Positions 18,269-25,357 of a stretch of DNA of 31,913 nucleotides are shown piece after piece (within the stretch, counting starts at the first letter, position 1; each line of letters begins with the position of its first letter). The stretch is taken from assembly GCA_037441225.1 (NCBI GenBank), contig JBBISU010000033.1:1-31913 (forward strand). Reading direction: 5' to 3'. A program made the position numbers and the translations under genes. Below the pieces are notes generated by a model. That model was not told the origin of the DNA. It was given only the letters and a program-made list of their open reading frames with translations, and did no database searches. Origin of the DNA: JBBFMJ01 sp037441225 (lineage in GTDB: Bacteria; Acidobacteriota; Thermoanaerobaculia; UBA2201).

Positions 18269-19867
18269 TTACTCCTTAAAATATTTTTTCCAAAGTTTTT
18301 CATTTTTTTGAAGAAAAATCTTTCCTTCTTCAATTTGACTTAAAATTTTTGCAACTTCCATTGCCTTTTTTTTCTCATTTTTACTTATAAAAATTCTTTT
18401 TTTGGGAATTAAATTGTTTATATAATTTTTTTCCATTTCATTTCCATTTTTCAAAACTAATTTTATATATAACTTTTTTTCTGTAAAACTCAAATTGTGA
18501 AAAATTTTATAATCAAAAAAATCCAAAAAAAACTTTATATATGCACTTAAATCTTCTTCTTCAAAAGTTTTTAATAATCTTATTTTCATTTCTGCATTTG
18601 GTTCTTTTAAAAAGCTTAGAAAATTATTAAAACCTATATATTTTCCATATTTTAAAAATACTGAAAAGGCTTTTTCTTTAATATCTTGCCTTTTTGAATT
18701 TAATAATTCACGAAAATTATCCAAATATATAAATAAAACATCTGGTTCAAGAAAGTCCAATATAAAAGCTTTTTTTATTTCTTCATCTTTATAATTTTCT
18801 ATTATTGCTACATCTTCTTTTATTGCTTTCTTTATATTTTCTCTAAACTTTGTTGAAAAATTTGTAGGAAGGAAAGAAAATAATTCAATCAATCTTTCTG
18901 GAAGATATTTTAATAACAAAAATGAAAGGTATTCAAATTCTTCTTCTTTTAAATTATAATTTATAATTTCCTTTAAAACATCAATATTTAAAAGATTGAC
19001 TAAATTAAAGAAAAATTTTTTTTCTTTCAAGTTTTCAAGTTCTTTTAATAGGTATAAAAGACCTTTAAAATCTTTTAGTTCAATAAATGAAATTGCTAAT
19101 TTTTCAAAGTAAAATTGAATATTTTCTGCTAATTCTTTATTATTAGAAAGAAAAAGTAATACTTTCATAAATTTAAAAATTATTTTTTGCTCATCTTCAT
19201 CCAAAGAGATTACTTCCTTCTTTATTTTTTCAATCTCTTCTTCAGAAATTGCAAAAATTAAAGGATTTTCATCAAAGGGGACCTTTTCTTTTTCCTTATC
19301 TTGCACATATAATTTATCAATTCTAATATCCCTATCAATTACCATTTTATATTTACTGTCAATTTCTTTATATGGCATTATATTTTCTTTTAAATCACTC
19401 ATTATTTTTTCAACAGCACTAAAAAGCTCATTGCCTTGACCTCCTTCCTCCCCCTTTTCCCCTATCCCATCAACTGCTTTGTAAGATATACTTCTTAAAT
19501 CCTTAAGCCACAAAAAGCCAACTGTATCTATTTCTTCTTGGGATTTTGTTATATCAAAATTTAAAACCTCTAAAAAACCTTCTATTTCATCTAAATCTAT
19601 TTTTGGGTCAATTAAGATTTCCCTTAAACCATCTCTATAAAGTGGGAAAAAGATATTTTCTTCTTTTTTTACTTTTTTATACATAACAGTTTCATTTTGT
19701 TCAACATATAAATCATTTAGTTTTAACAAAACTGGTTCTGTAAAATTTTTTTCTATTTCCTCTTTTATCTCTTCTAAGCATTTTTTAAATAAATTTGAAG
19801 ATTTCCTGTATGCCCTCAATGTCTTTAGCCCTTTTTCAAATAAAATGCAGAGATCCTTTTCCTTCAT
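18269..19867 (-). CDS. Helical (HEAT-like) 'LYRDGLRE' protein
   Basis: About 532 aa, soluble, very Lys/Glu-rich and almost wholly helical. The N-terminal part contains LYRDGLREI (residues 76-84) after a short beta segment (LKLNDLYVEQNETVMYK), a signature I recall from HEAT-repeat proteins that sit beside HD-domain proteins in delta-proteobacteria and relatives. The C-terminal half (about 215-530) reads as repeated helix pairs. No enzyme motif is visible. I chose the ATG at 19867 because it has AAGGTGG seven bases upstream; a TTG two codons earlier (19873) is possible. Its start touches the stop of the chaperone-like gene. A scaffold for the following HD-like protein and kinase is the simplest inference. 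Confidence 0.8.
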   Translation of the reverse strand: MKEKDLCILFEKGLKTLRAYRKSSNLFKKCLEEIKEEIEKNFTEPVLLKLNDLYVEQNETVMYKKVKKEENIFFPLYRDGLREILIDPKIDLDEIEGFLEVLNFDITKSQEEIDTVGFLWLKDLRSISYKAVDGIGEKGEEGGQGNELFSAVEKIMSDLKENIMPYKEIDSKYKMVIDRDIRIDKLYVQDKEKEKVPFDENPLIFAISEEEIEKIKKEVISLDEDEQKIIFKFMKVLLFLSNNKELAENIQFYFEKLAISFIELKDFKGLLYLLKELENLKEKKFFFNLVNLLNIDVLKEIINYNLKEEEFEYLSFLLLKYLPERLIELFSFLPTNFSTKFRENIKKAIKEDVAIIENYKDEEIKKAFILDFLEPDVLFIYLDNFRELLNSKRQDIKEKAFSVFLKYGKYIGFNNFLSFLKEPNAEMKIRLLKTFEEEDLSAYIKFFLDFFDYKIFHNLSFTEKKLYIKLVLKNGNEMEKNYINNLIPKKRIFISKNEKKKAMEVAKILSQIEEGKIFLQKNEKLWKKYFKE

Positions 19868-19869
19868 TT

Positions 19870-20667
19870 TCAATCCACCTTAAAATATATTGTTTTTATT
19901 AAAGGTCTTTCCTCATTTAAATTCAAAACCAATATTCCAATTAAATTTCCTTTTTTAATTTTCTCAATTTTATACCTTATCTCTAAGGATTTCTCTGGAA
20001 AGACCCCTCTTTCTGAACTTATCTTTTTTTCATAAATTGTTTCACCCTTTTCATCTTTTAAATAAAAAATACCTTTAAAGTAAGAAAAGAAAGGTGTTTT
20101 ATTTTCTAAGGAAATTATAAAATAATAACTATTTCCCTTTTCATCTTTTTTTATTTTAAAGTCCTTAATGTCTAAAATTCCATTTTTTTCTTCAGAAATT
20201 GTAACATAAAGCTTTGAAAGAACCCCTGCTTCAATCCCTGCACCAAACTCTTGTGCTTCTTTTTTTGTTTTTATAGTAAAAAGTATTCCACCTGCATATC
20301 CTCCATCTACACCTTTTGGAACATCAATATAATATTTAAATAAATATTTTTCACCACTTTTTAGTGGAAAAGATTTAACATCTGATGAAAGCCACCCACC
20401 AATTCCTCTTTTTGTTGTATTTGGTTCAAATTTTTCAACTTCCCCATCTTCTAATTGATCCATATCATAAAAACTCACATAGACATCATAATCTACATCT
20501 CCAGAATTTAAAATTTGGATTTGACTATCATATAAAACATTTTCCTTTAAATTTATACTTAAAAAAGATGGAGTTACAGTTATGGAAATTTTTCCAAACA
20601 AATTAAAAGAAAAGAAAAAAGGAAAGAGGGCCCAAATCAAAGATTTGAGCCCTTTATTTTGTTCCAT
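19870..20667 (-). CDS. Periplasmic pilus-chaperone-like (DUF916/COG3121-like) protein
   Basis: 265 aa with an N-terminal signal peptide (hydrophobic core LIWALFPFFFSFNLF). The mature part begins with the pattern of periplasmic pilus chaperones and of DUF916 (WxL-interacting) domains: VTPSFLSINL, then QIQILNSGDVDYDVYVSF, GWLSSDVKSFPLKSGE and VPKGVDGGYAGGILF, followed by a second Ig-like domain (about 165-265). No C-terminal membrane helix is visible, unlike typical Gram-positive WxL-interacting proteins. Its ATG overlaps the pilin stop as TAATG, so translation is coupled. A strong stem-loop covers codons about 6-14. Inference: it folds or escorts the two secreted pilin-like subunits encoded just upstream. 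Family identity is by pattern, not by alignment. Confidence 0.75.
   Translation of the reverse strand: MEQNKGLKSLIWALFPFFFSFNLFGKISITVTPSFLSINLKENVLYDSQIQILNSGDVDYDVYVSFYDMDQLEDGEVEKFEPNTTKRGIGGWLSSDVKSFPLKSGEKYLFKYYIDVPKGVDGGYAGGILFTIKTKKEAQEFGAGIEAGVLSKLYVTISEEKNGILDIKDFKIKKDEKGNSYYFIISLENKTPFFSYFKGIFYLKDEKGETIYEKKISSERGVFPEKSLEIRYKIEKIKKGNLIGILVLNLNEERPLIKTIYFKVD
20627..20653 (-). promoter_or_regulatory. Stem-loop attenuator or mRNA stabiliser after the pilin gene
   Basis: On the transcript the arms AGGGCUCAAAUC and GAUUUGGGCCCU form a 12-bp stem (11 Watson-Crick pairs and one G-U) around a UUU loop, followed by CUUUCCUUUUUUC. It starts 13 bases after the pilin stop, inside the first codons of the chaperone gene. 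Such a site could end most transcripts after the pilin or protect the pilin mRNA. Confidence 0.7.
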
Positions 20668-21227
20668 TAAAACACCTCAAAAATTAAATCAGTTGTGTAA
20701 CCAGTTGCAACTGTGTCTGAGGAGTCAAGTTGAACTTTCAAATCAAGGTTTACATCTGTTCCATTTGTATTAGTTCCAGTAGTAATGTCTGTTGCAGTTG
20801 TAGAAAAGGAAGTCCATGTTGAACCATCATTGAGTGCCCATTTTAACCTTGAAAGAGGAACTGTTTCTGTTCCAGATACAAAATCACCACTCCCTCTTCC
20901 TTTAAGGGTCCAGGAACCTTCATTTGTTATAACTTGCATTTCAATTGCATGGGCAGTTGAACCACCAATTATGTGTTCACCAAAGGAAAGTCCAGAATAA
21001 TTATCTTTTACAAGTCCAATTGAACCAAAATCAACCTGTCCATTTCCAGTGTCATTTTTTGTAAAGGTTGTCTGGTTTGTCTCATCGTGGTCATAAACAG
21101 CAAGAATTGTCAGCTCTGTGGTAGCAGTTATTGAAAAATTAACTGTGACTGTTGCAGAGTCCTTTTGAGCAAAAGTGTTAGAGCAAATTGCAAAAATGCC
21201 TAAAATTAAAAGAATTTTTTTAAACAT
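20667..21227 (-). CDS. Secreted WxL-like pilin-type subunit, probably the major one
   Basis: 186 aa. The signal peptide MFKKILLILGIFAICSNTFA is likely cut before QKD. The mature protein is Thr/Ser/Gly-rich and all-beta, with WTL in NEGSWTLKG and a conserved VPLSRLKWALNDGS segment. It is clearly paralogous to the 21725-22264 product: both share FTK-D, G-V-FG, HIIG, a W-x-L and the (V/L)P(L/I)SRL-(W/Y)A(L/I)-DG block. Composition differs from its neighbours (few Lys, many Thr), which fits an abundant extracellular protein. Its ribosome site is the best in the operon (AAAGGAGGTGATAA) and a stem-loop follows its stop. Both suggest high expression, so I infer that it is the major subunit. No named family can be assigned with certainty. 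Confidence 0.85.
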   Translation of the reverse strand: MFKKILLILGIFAICSNTFAQKDSATVTVNFSITATTELTILAVYDHDETNQTTFTKNDTGNGQVDFGSIGLVKDNYSGLSFGEHIIGGSTAHAIEMQVITNEGSWTLKGRGSGDFVSGTETVPLSRLKWALNDGSTWTSFSTTATDITTGTNTNGTDVNLDLKVQLDSSDTVATGYTTDLIFEVF

Positions 21228-21232
21228 AGTTT

Positions 21233-21244
21233 ATCACCTCCTTT
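21233..21244 (-). promoter_or_regulatory. Extended Shine-Dalgarno of the pilin-like gene
   Basis: The coding strand reads AAAGGAGGTGAT, five bases before the ATG, matching nearly the whole anti-Shine-Dalgarno. No other gene in the operon has so long a match. It fixes the start at 21227 and predicts strong translation. Confidence 0.8.
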
Positions 21245-21257
21245 ATATATAAATTTT

Positions 21258-21725
21258 TCATTTTTGCTTCAACAAAACAATAAAATGCTTATCTGTAAAT
21301 TTTTCCACTTGACTTGTCTCTGGGTTTTTGATATAAACTCCATCAGGAAAAAGGTAAAATTGAATTTTTGGAAAAATTTGCATTTTAAAGAATATTAAAA
21401 AGTCATTTTGGGGTCCATAAAAAGTATATGCTCCTAATCTATTTTCAACAAGGGGAGCACAAATTATCTTCACTTGATTTCCCCTCATATATCCCTCTTG
21501 AATAAGTGGTTCAAAAGAATTTACATTTAGAGTTTGAGGCCAGAAGCCAAAATCAGAGTTGTACTGGAAAAGGGCATCCTTTAAGACCTTCATATTTGCA
21601 ATTGTAGAAGTGACTTTTGCTTTGAGTAAACTATTTCTTAAAGTGGGAATTGCAATTCCAGTTAAAACTCCAATTACTATTAAAACAACAAGCATTTCAA
21701 TTAAAGTGAAACCATTTTTTCTCAT
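21258..21725 (-). CDS. Type IV prepilin-like protein (pseudopilin)
   Basis: 155 aa. The N-terminus MRKNGFTLIEMLVVLIVIG is a textbook class III prepilin signal: cleavage after Gly5, Phe as first mature residue, Glu at mature position 5, then a hydrophobic helix. The rest is a small globular pseudopilin head with two Cys residues lacking an obvious disulfide pair. It needs a prepilin peptidase and a type II secretion or type IV pilus platform, none of which is encoded here. It lies between the two Sec-type pilin-like genes, and its ATG overlaps the upstream stop as TGATG. It could be a minor pilin working with a distant type IV or type II machine or a structural part of this system. Confidence 0.92.
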   Translation of the reverse strand: MRKNGFTLIEMLVVLIVIGVLTGIAIPTLRNSLLKAKVTSTIANMKVLKDALFQYNSDFGFWPQTLNVNSFEPLIQEGYMRGNQVKIICAPLVENRLGAYTFYGPQNDFLIFFKMQIFPKIQFYLFPDGVYIKNPETSQVEKFTDKHFIVLLKQK

Positions 21726-22264
21726 CAGTGCACCTCAATTTTTATATTTGCTCTATATTCATCTGGTGGGTCAGTTGTTTTCAAATATAAAAGATAATCA
21801 AAAGTTGTATAAGTTAAATTTGTTTTTCCTCCTGATTTAACCTTTTTTGGAGTTAAAGAAAAGGGATTAAAAATTGTTCCATCATCTATTGCATACATAA
21901 GCCTTGAAATTGGCAAAGTATTGTTATTTCCAATCAAATTTGTCTCTGAATAAATGTATAAATTCCAAAGTTGATTTGAAATTATACTTACTTTAATTGC
22001 ATAGTAATTTTCAATTGAACCAATTATATGGGTTCCTGGATAAATGTATCCAAAATTTACTTCTCCAATTGGAGGGCTATCTTCTTTTGTAAATCCAGTA
22101 GATGGGGAAAAGGGGTCATAATCATATATCTCTTCAATTGATAAGACCTTAGTTGGAAGAATTGACATATTAACCTTTATAGTTTTTGTAGATTTGTAGA
22201 AATTGGAATTAGAAATTGAAAAGAAGAATAAAGCCATAATCAATCCTCCGATTCGTTTCCACAT
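21725..22264 (-). CDS. Secreted WxL-like pilin-type subunit, probably minor
   Basis: 179 aa, a paralogue of the 20667-21227 product with the same block order (GFTKED, GEVNFGYIYPGTHIIG, LWNL, LPISRLMYAIDDGT) but richer in Tyr, Asn and Lys. From the upstream ATG the N-terminus MWKRIGGLIMALFFFSIS makes a reasonable signal peptide. However, the only good ribosome site (GGAGG, seven bases before the ATG at 22237) supports a shorter start, MALFFFSIS, that lacks basic residues. I keep the longer form because export needs a charged N-region, with low certainty. It overlaps the FG-GAP gene by up to 25 bases. Its place right after the adhesin-like propeller gene suggests a tip or adaptor subunit (inference). 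Confidence 0.8.
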   Translation of the reverse strand: MWKRIGGLIMALFFFSISNSNFYKSTKTIKVNMSILPTKVLSIEEIYDYDPFSPSTGFTKEDSPPIGEVNFGYIYPGTHIIGSIENYYAIKVSIISNQLWNLYIYSETNLIGNNNTLPISRLMYAIDDGTIFNPFSLTPKKVKSGGKTNLTYTTFDYLLYLKTTDPPDEYRANIKIEVH

Positions 22265-24207
22265 ATATCAACTGCTTTTACAACATAAAAAATTTTTTCT
22301 TCAATTGCTTGAGCATCTGTAAAATTGTTTGAATTGGATGTAGAATATGGAGTTGGATTTGAATACATAAAGTTAGGTGTAAATCCTTTGTAAATATTAT
22401 AGTAAACAGCACCTGATGAACTTTTATCTTCCCAATTAAGATAAATAATATTTGAAGAAATTTTATTGCAAATTAAAGAATTCCCAACATTTTCAGGGGG
22501 AAAAGTATCAATTATAACATTTACATTTATTGAATTTGGTGGATCTTCTAAATTTCCTTTCAAGTCCTTTGCTCTTGAATATAAATTGTAATTTCCAGAA
22601 GAAGGAACTGCCCAATTATAAGTCCAGTTTTCTTTTCCATTTGCTTCAAAATAATTCATTCCATCCCAAGAAAATTCTACATAGTCAATACCAGAGACAT
22701 TATCTTCTGCAATCCCTTCTACATCTATTATTCCACAAGTTGAGATCTCTTGCCCGTTTTGTGGAAATGTAAAAAGTGAATTTGGGGGTGTTGTGTCAAT
22801 CATAAAGGAAACTTCATTTGACCAACTAGACCTTAAAAAAGATAAATCAACTGCTTGTGCCGATGCATAATAAATCCCATCAGGTAAAGTAAAGCTTAAA
22901 AGATTTGAGGAAAATTTTCCAAAAATAGGAGTGAAGTCAGTTGTGCCTAAAGGAGAGTATAAAACATCCCTTCCTCCCACTGTTTTTCCTATTCTTAAAA
23001 AATATGAAAGACCTTCAAAAGGGGTGTTATCATCAGAAGCATTGCTTAAATGAAATGTGACATTTTGTCCCATAACTTCAAAACTTATTTCAGGTGGAGA
23101 AGGATTTTCTTCTGTAAAATTTCCTAAATTAAAAAAACAAGATGATTTTTGGTATCTCTTTGCAATGCAAAAATCATTTCTTTTGTCTCCATTTAAATCT
23201 CCAATAGCCAAACCCCATTGGTGTGAATCCTCTTCAGTTTGAAAGTCAGGGGTATATGAAATTGATCCAAAAATGTTGTCATAACCTTCAACTTTAAAGG
23301 AGTCATTTGAAATAAAAAATTCTTGAAAGCCATCCCCATCAATGTCACTTGCAGAAATTCCAGAATAAAATCCATTGTTATAACTGTAATAAAATGGATA
23401 GTCCTCAAATTGACCATTATTATTTTTAAATATAACAATAGAATTATTCCACTGTGACACAACTGCATCTTTAAATCCATCTGAGTTTACATCTATAAGC
23501 TCTAAGTCTTGGGCATCTAAATATACTTTTGATTCCCAATTAAATGTTGAAAAACTTCCACTATTACTTTTATATAATCTCAAAGGACCACTATAACTTG
23601 CAATTATTATATCTTCAAAACCATCTTTATCAAGGTCACCTGTCTTTATACTTTGAATTGAAAGATCCTCTTCTTGGGAAACCCATGTTGCATAAGAAGG
23701 GATTGTTCCATTGTTGTTTTCATAAATCCTTATTGGTTCATAATCACCACCCAACACAATGTCTTCAAAACCATCATTAGATAAATTAAAAACTGAACCA
23801 GAAATTGAATTTCTTGCATCACTTAAAATAAAATCAGGTGTATTTTTTAAAGTTCCATTATTGTTTAAATAAACCCTTACAGGTGAAGAAAAATTTACAA
23901 CAAGGACATCTAAATATCCATTTCTATCAAAGTCTCCTAAAGATAAATCAAAAGCATTTTGAAAATCAGAAGAAGTATAAGAAGGTGAACTTGAAATTCC
24001 ACTTTCGGAATTTAAATATACCTCTAATTTTTCATCCCAGCCAGAAAAAATCAAATCCAAAAGTCCATCTCCATTTATATCTCCAATTTTTGCTGGATAA
24101 TGTAATTTTGGATTTCCTATCAGAAAAGAGGGAGTTTCTGAAAAATCTATTGAAGATTTTATAACAATTGAAAAAAGCATAAATAATATAAAAACTTCAA
24201 TCTTCAA
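22240..24207 (-). CDS. FG-GAP (VCBS) seven-repeat secreted protein with Ig and Fn3-like domains
   Basis: About 655 aa with a signal peptide (KIEVFILFMLFSIVI). Seven calcium-loop repeats follow in order: GDINGDGLLD, GDFDRNGYLD, NLSNDGFED, GDLDKDGFED, DVNSDGFKD, SDIDGDGFQE and GDLNGDKRND. Seven FG-GAP repeats predict one complete seven-bladed integrin-like beta-propeller. Two or three Ig/Fn3-like domains follow (IDTTPPNSLFTFP, IDTFPPENVG, then YNIYKG). Such propellers bind proteins or glycans, so a surface adhesin or fibre-tip role is plausible. The TTG at 24207 is chosen because AGAGGAGA lies six to seven bases upstream; a TTG at 24228 would lack such a site. It overlaps the small upstream gene by 11 bases. 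Confidence 0.88.
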   Translation of the reverse strand: MKIEVFILFMLFSIVIKSSIDFSETPSFLIGNPKLHYPAKIGDINGDGLLDLIFSGWDEKLEVYLNSESGISSSPSYTSSDFQNAFDLSLGDFDRNGYLDVLVVNFSSPVRVYLNNNGTLKNTPDFILSDARNSISGSVFNLSNDGFEDIVLGGDYEPIRIYENNNGTIPSYATWVSQEEDLSIQSIKTGDLDKDGFEDIIIASYSGPLRLYKSNSGSFSTFNWESKVYLDAQDLELIDVNSDGFKDAVVSQWNNSIVIFKNNNGQFEDYPFYYSYNNGFYSGISASDIDGDGFQEFFISNDSFKVEGYDNIFGSISYTPDFQTEEDSHQWGLAIGDLNGDKRNDFCIAKRYQKSSCFFNLGNFTEENPSPPEISFEVMGQNVTFHLSNASDDNTPFEGLSYFLRIGKTVGGRDVLYSPLGTTDFTPIFGKFSSNLLSFTLPDGIYYASAQAVDLSFLRSSWSNEVSFMIDTTPPNSLFTFPQNGQEISTCGIIDVEGIAEDNVSGIDYVEFSWDGMNYFEANGKENWTYNWAVPSSGNYNLYSRAKDLKGNLEDPPNSINVNVIIDTFPPENVGNSLICNKISSNIIYLNWEDKSSSGAVYYNIYKGFTPNFMYSNPTPYSTSNSNNFTDAQAIEEKIFYVVKAVDICGNESED

Positions 24208-24469
24208 TTTTAATCTCCTCTTTAACAAACTTGAAAAAATCCAAAATTGGTTCTGGAGTTAAAACCAAATACTCAAAATTTGCCTTTGACTGTTTCTTTA
24301 TCAGTTTGATTATATTTTTTGGAATAAAAAATACATATTTAGGAGAGGGAGTATAAAATTTGGAGGTAGCAGGTTTTTCAATTGGAAAAGGGGGTTCTAA
24401 AAATAAAACTTCTGCTTCATTTAAATCATCTTTTAATTCAAAACCCATATCTTGAACTAATTCCCTCAT
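24197..24469 (-). CDS. Small unknown cytoplasmic protein, first gene of the sigma-54 operon
   Basis: About 90 aa with no signal peptide and no motif I recognise. A proline-rich centre (LEPPFPIEKPATSKFYTPSP) precedes a segment with a receiver-like feel (YLVLTPEPILDFFKFVKEEI). The frame opens at 24511, but the predicted sigma-54 start site is at about 24510. The ATG at 24469 has AAAGGAGA about 12 bases upstream, so I prefer 24469. As the first gene of the operon it could be a small regulator. Confidence 0.7.
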   Translation of the reverse strand: MRELVQDMGFELKDDLNEAEVLFLEPPFPIEKPATSKFYTPSPKYVFFIPKNIIKLIKKQSKANFEYLVLTPEPILDFFKFVKEEIKIED

Positions 24470-24520
24470 AATTTCTTTTATCTCCTTTGAACAATCTAAA
24501 TATGCTTTCATAAAATTAAA

Positions 24521-24536
24521 TGCAAATAAAATGCCA
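24521..24536 (-). promoter_or_regulatory. Sigma-54 promoter of the surface-structure operon
   Basis: The minus strand reads TGGCATTTTATTTGCA, which matches the -24/-12 consensus TGGCAC-N5-TTGCA with the required GG-N10-GC spacing. Transcription would begin near 24510, about 40 bases before the preferred ATG. A sigma-54 activator gene lies less than 1 kb away. Confidence 0.8.
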
Positions 24537-24543
24537 GAAAATT

Positions 24544-24561
24544 TGTGTTATTTTGACACAT
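24544..24561. promoter_or_regulatory. Palindrome TGTGT...ACACA, possible activator site or weak terminator
   Basis: TGTGTTATTTTGACACA (24544-24560) sits just upstream of the sigma-54 promoter and contains TTGACACAT, which recurs at 25295-25303. It also lies just past the PilZ gene stop and is followed on that strand by AATTTT, so it could instead be a weak terminator. Confidence 0.4.
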
Positions 24562-24563
24562 AT

Positions 24564-25232
24564 CTAACTCTTTAAAAAATTTTCAATTTTATTAATTTCT
24601 TCTTTACAATTTTCATTAAATTTTACTCCATATCTATAAAAAGAGCCTTCTTTTTCTTGGATTTTATTCAAAACAGTTCCTTTAATTGTAAGTCCTTCCA
24701 TTTCCTTTGAACCTTGAAATGTCCAATAATATTCTTTTCCAATTGATAATGGCTTTGATGAAGAAATTTGCATACCATTTTTGCTTATATTCATTGTGAC
24801 ACAGGTTTGAAAAGTGCCTTTTTTATTTTCTGAAATTCCCAAGTGCATTCTCACTATATATCTAATTGAACTCCTTTTTTTCAAATTTAAAAGTTTAACA
24901 ATTGAATTTTCTAATTCTTCTACTTTTAAAGGCGTCTTTAAAATTTCAAAATCTAAAGAATTTATATTTAAATCCCTTGTTGTAGAACAAATAAAAATTC
25001 CTTTTAAATTTGGGATTTTTAATTGATTTAAGACAGAAACTAAAAATCTTTTAAAAGAAAAATCCATTGGTGTCTCTTCTGCAATAAATAAGTCAAATTT
25101 TTCTTTTACAAGTTTATCAAAAGCATCTTCAAAATTTCCTTCTTGTAAAATTTCAAAGTCCTTCCTTTTTAAAATTTCAAATTTTTCCCAAGAAGAAAAA
25201 ATTTGCTTTGAAATCAACAAAATCTTATACAT
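24564..25232 (-). CDS. PilZ-domain protein with degenerate receiver-like N-terminus
   Basis: 222 aa. Residues 1-115 have the alternating strand/helix pattern of a receiver domain, but the phospho-acceptor region reads FDLFIAEETPMD, with no Asp at the expected position. The C-terminal domain (about 118-220) is PilZ: RSSIR (Arg120, Arg124) and NISKNG (148-153), the RxxxR and (D/N)xSxxG motifs that bind c-di-GMP. Known: PilZ proteins commonly control motility, pili and exopolysaccharide. The gene lies between the sigma-54 operon and the divergent sigma-54 regulator, which suggests that c-di-GMP controls the surface structure. The ATG has GAGGG five bases upstream and a sigma-54-like site before it. 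Confidence 0.88.
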   Translation of the reverse strand: MYKILLISKQIFSSWEKFEILKRKDFEILQEGNFEDAFDKLVKEKFDLFIAEETPMDFSFKRFLVSVLNQLKIPNLKGIFICSTTRDLNINSLDFEILKTPLKVEELENSIVKLLNLKKRSSIRYIVRMHLGISENKKGTFQTCVTMNISKNGMQISSSKPLSIGKEYYWTFQGSKEMEGLTIKGTVLNKIQEKEGSFYRYGVKFNENCKEEINKIENFLKS

Positions 25233-25252
25233 TTTTCCCTCAATTTTTTATA

Positions 25253-25268
25253 TGCAAATGATATTCCC
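25253..25268 (-). promoter_or_regulatory. Possible second sigma-54 promoter, before the PilZ gene
   Basis: The minus strand reads GGGAATATCATTTGCA. It has the GG-N10-GC spacing and the same ATTTGCAT -12 region as the operon promoter, but the -24 element is weaker (GGGAAT). The start would be near 25242, only about ten bases before the ATG. Confidence 0.45.
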
Positions 25269-25285
25269 AATTTTCTTTTAAGATT

Positions 25286-25303
25286 TGGAACAAATTGACA
25301 CAT
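25286..25303. promoter_or_regulatory. Second TTGACACAT site between the divergent genes
   Basis: TTGACACAT at 25295-25303 matches 24553-24561. The 17-base segment 25286-25302 sits 40 bases from the -12 element of the PilZ promoter, against 30 bases for the other site. Its TTGACA could alternatively be the -35 of a promoter for the response regulator (TAAATT at 25317 after 16 bases). Confidence 0.35.
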
Positions 25304-25357
25304 TTTTAAAATTATGTAAATTTTTAATATGAACTGTCTTTTAGTAGAAGATGATAA
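25303..25357 (+). repeat. 55-base contig-end duplicate, left copy
   Basis: Identical over all 55 bases to 25458-25512 and ends exactly at the first N. It carries the same ATG (25329) and the first codons of the response regulator. Confidence 0.95.

Noticed and set aside
24511..24511. ATG at 24511 as start of the first operon gene
   Set aside because: It lies at the predicted transcription start with no ribosome site, while the ATG at 24469 has AAAGGAGA upstream.
25295..25322. TTGACA...TAAATT as a sigma-70 promoter for the response regulator
   Set aside because: The -35 is perfect but the -10 matches only four of six bases, and TTGACA is also part of the repeated TTGACACAT; kept only as an alternative.
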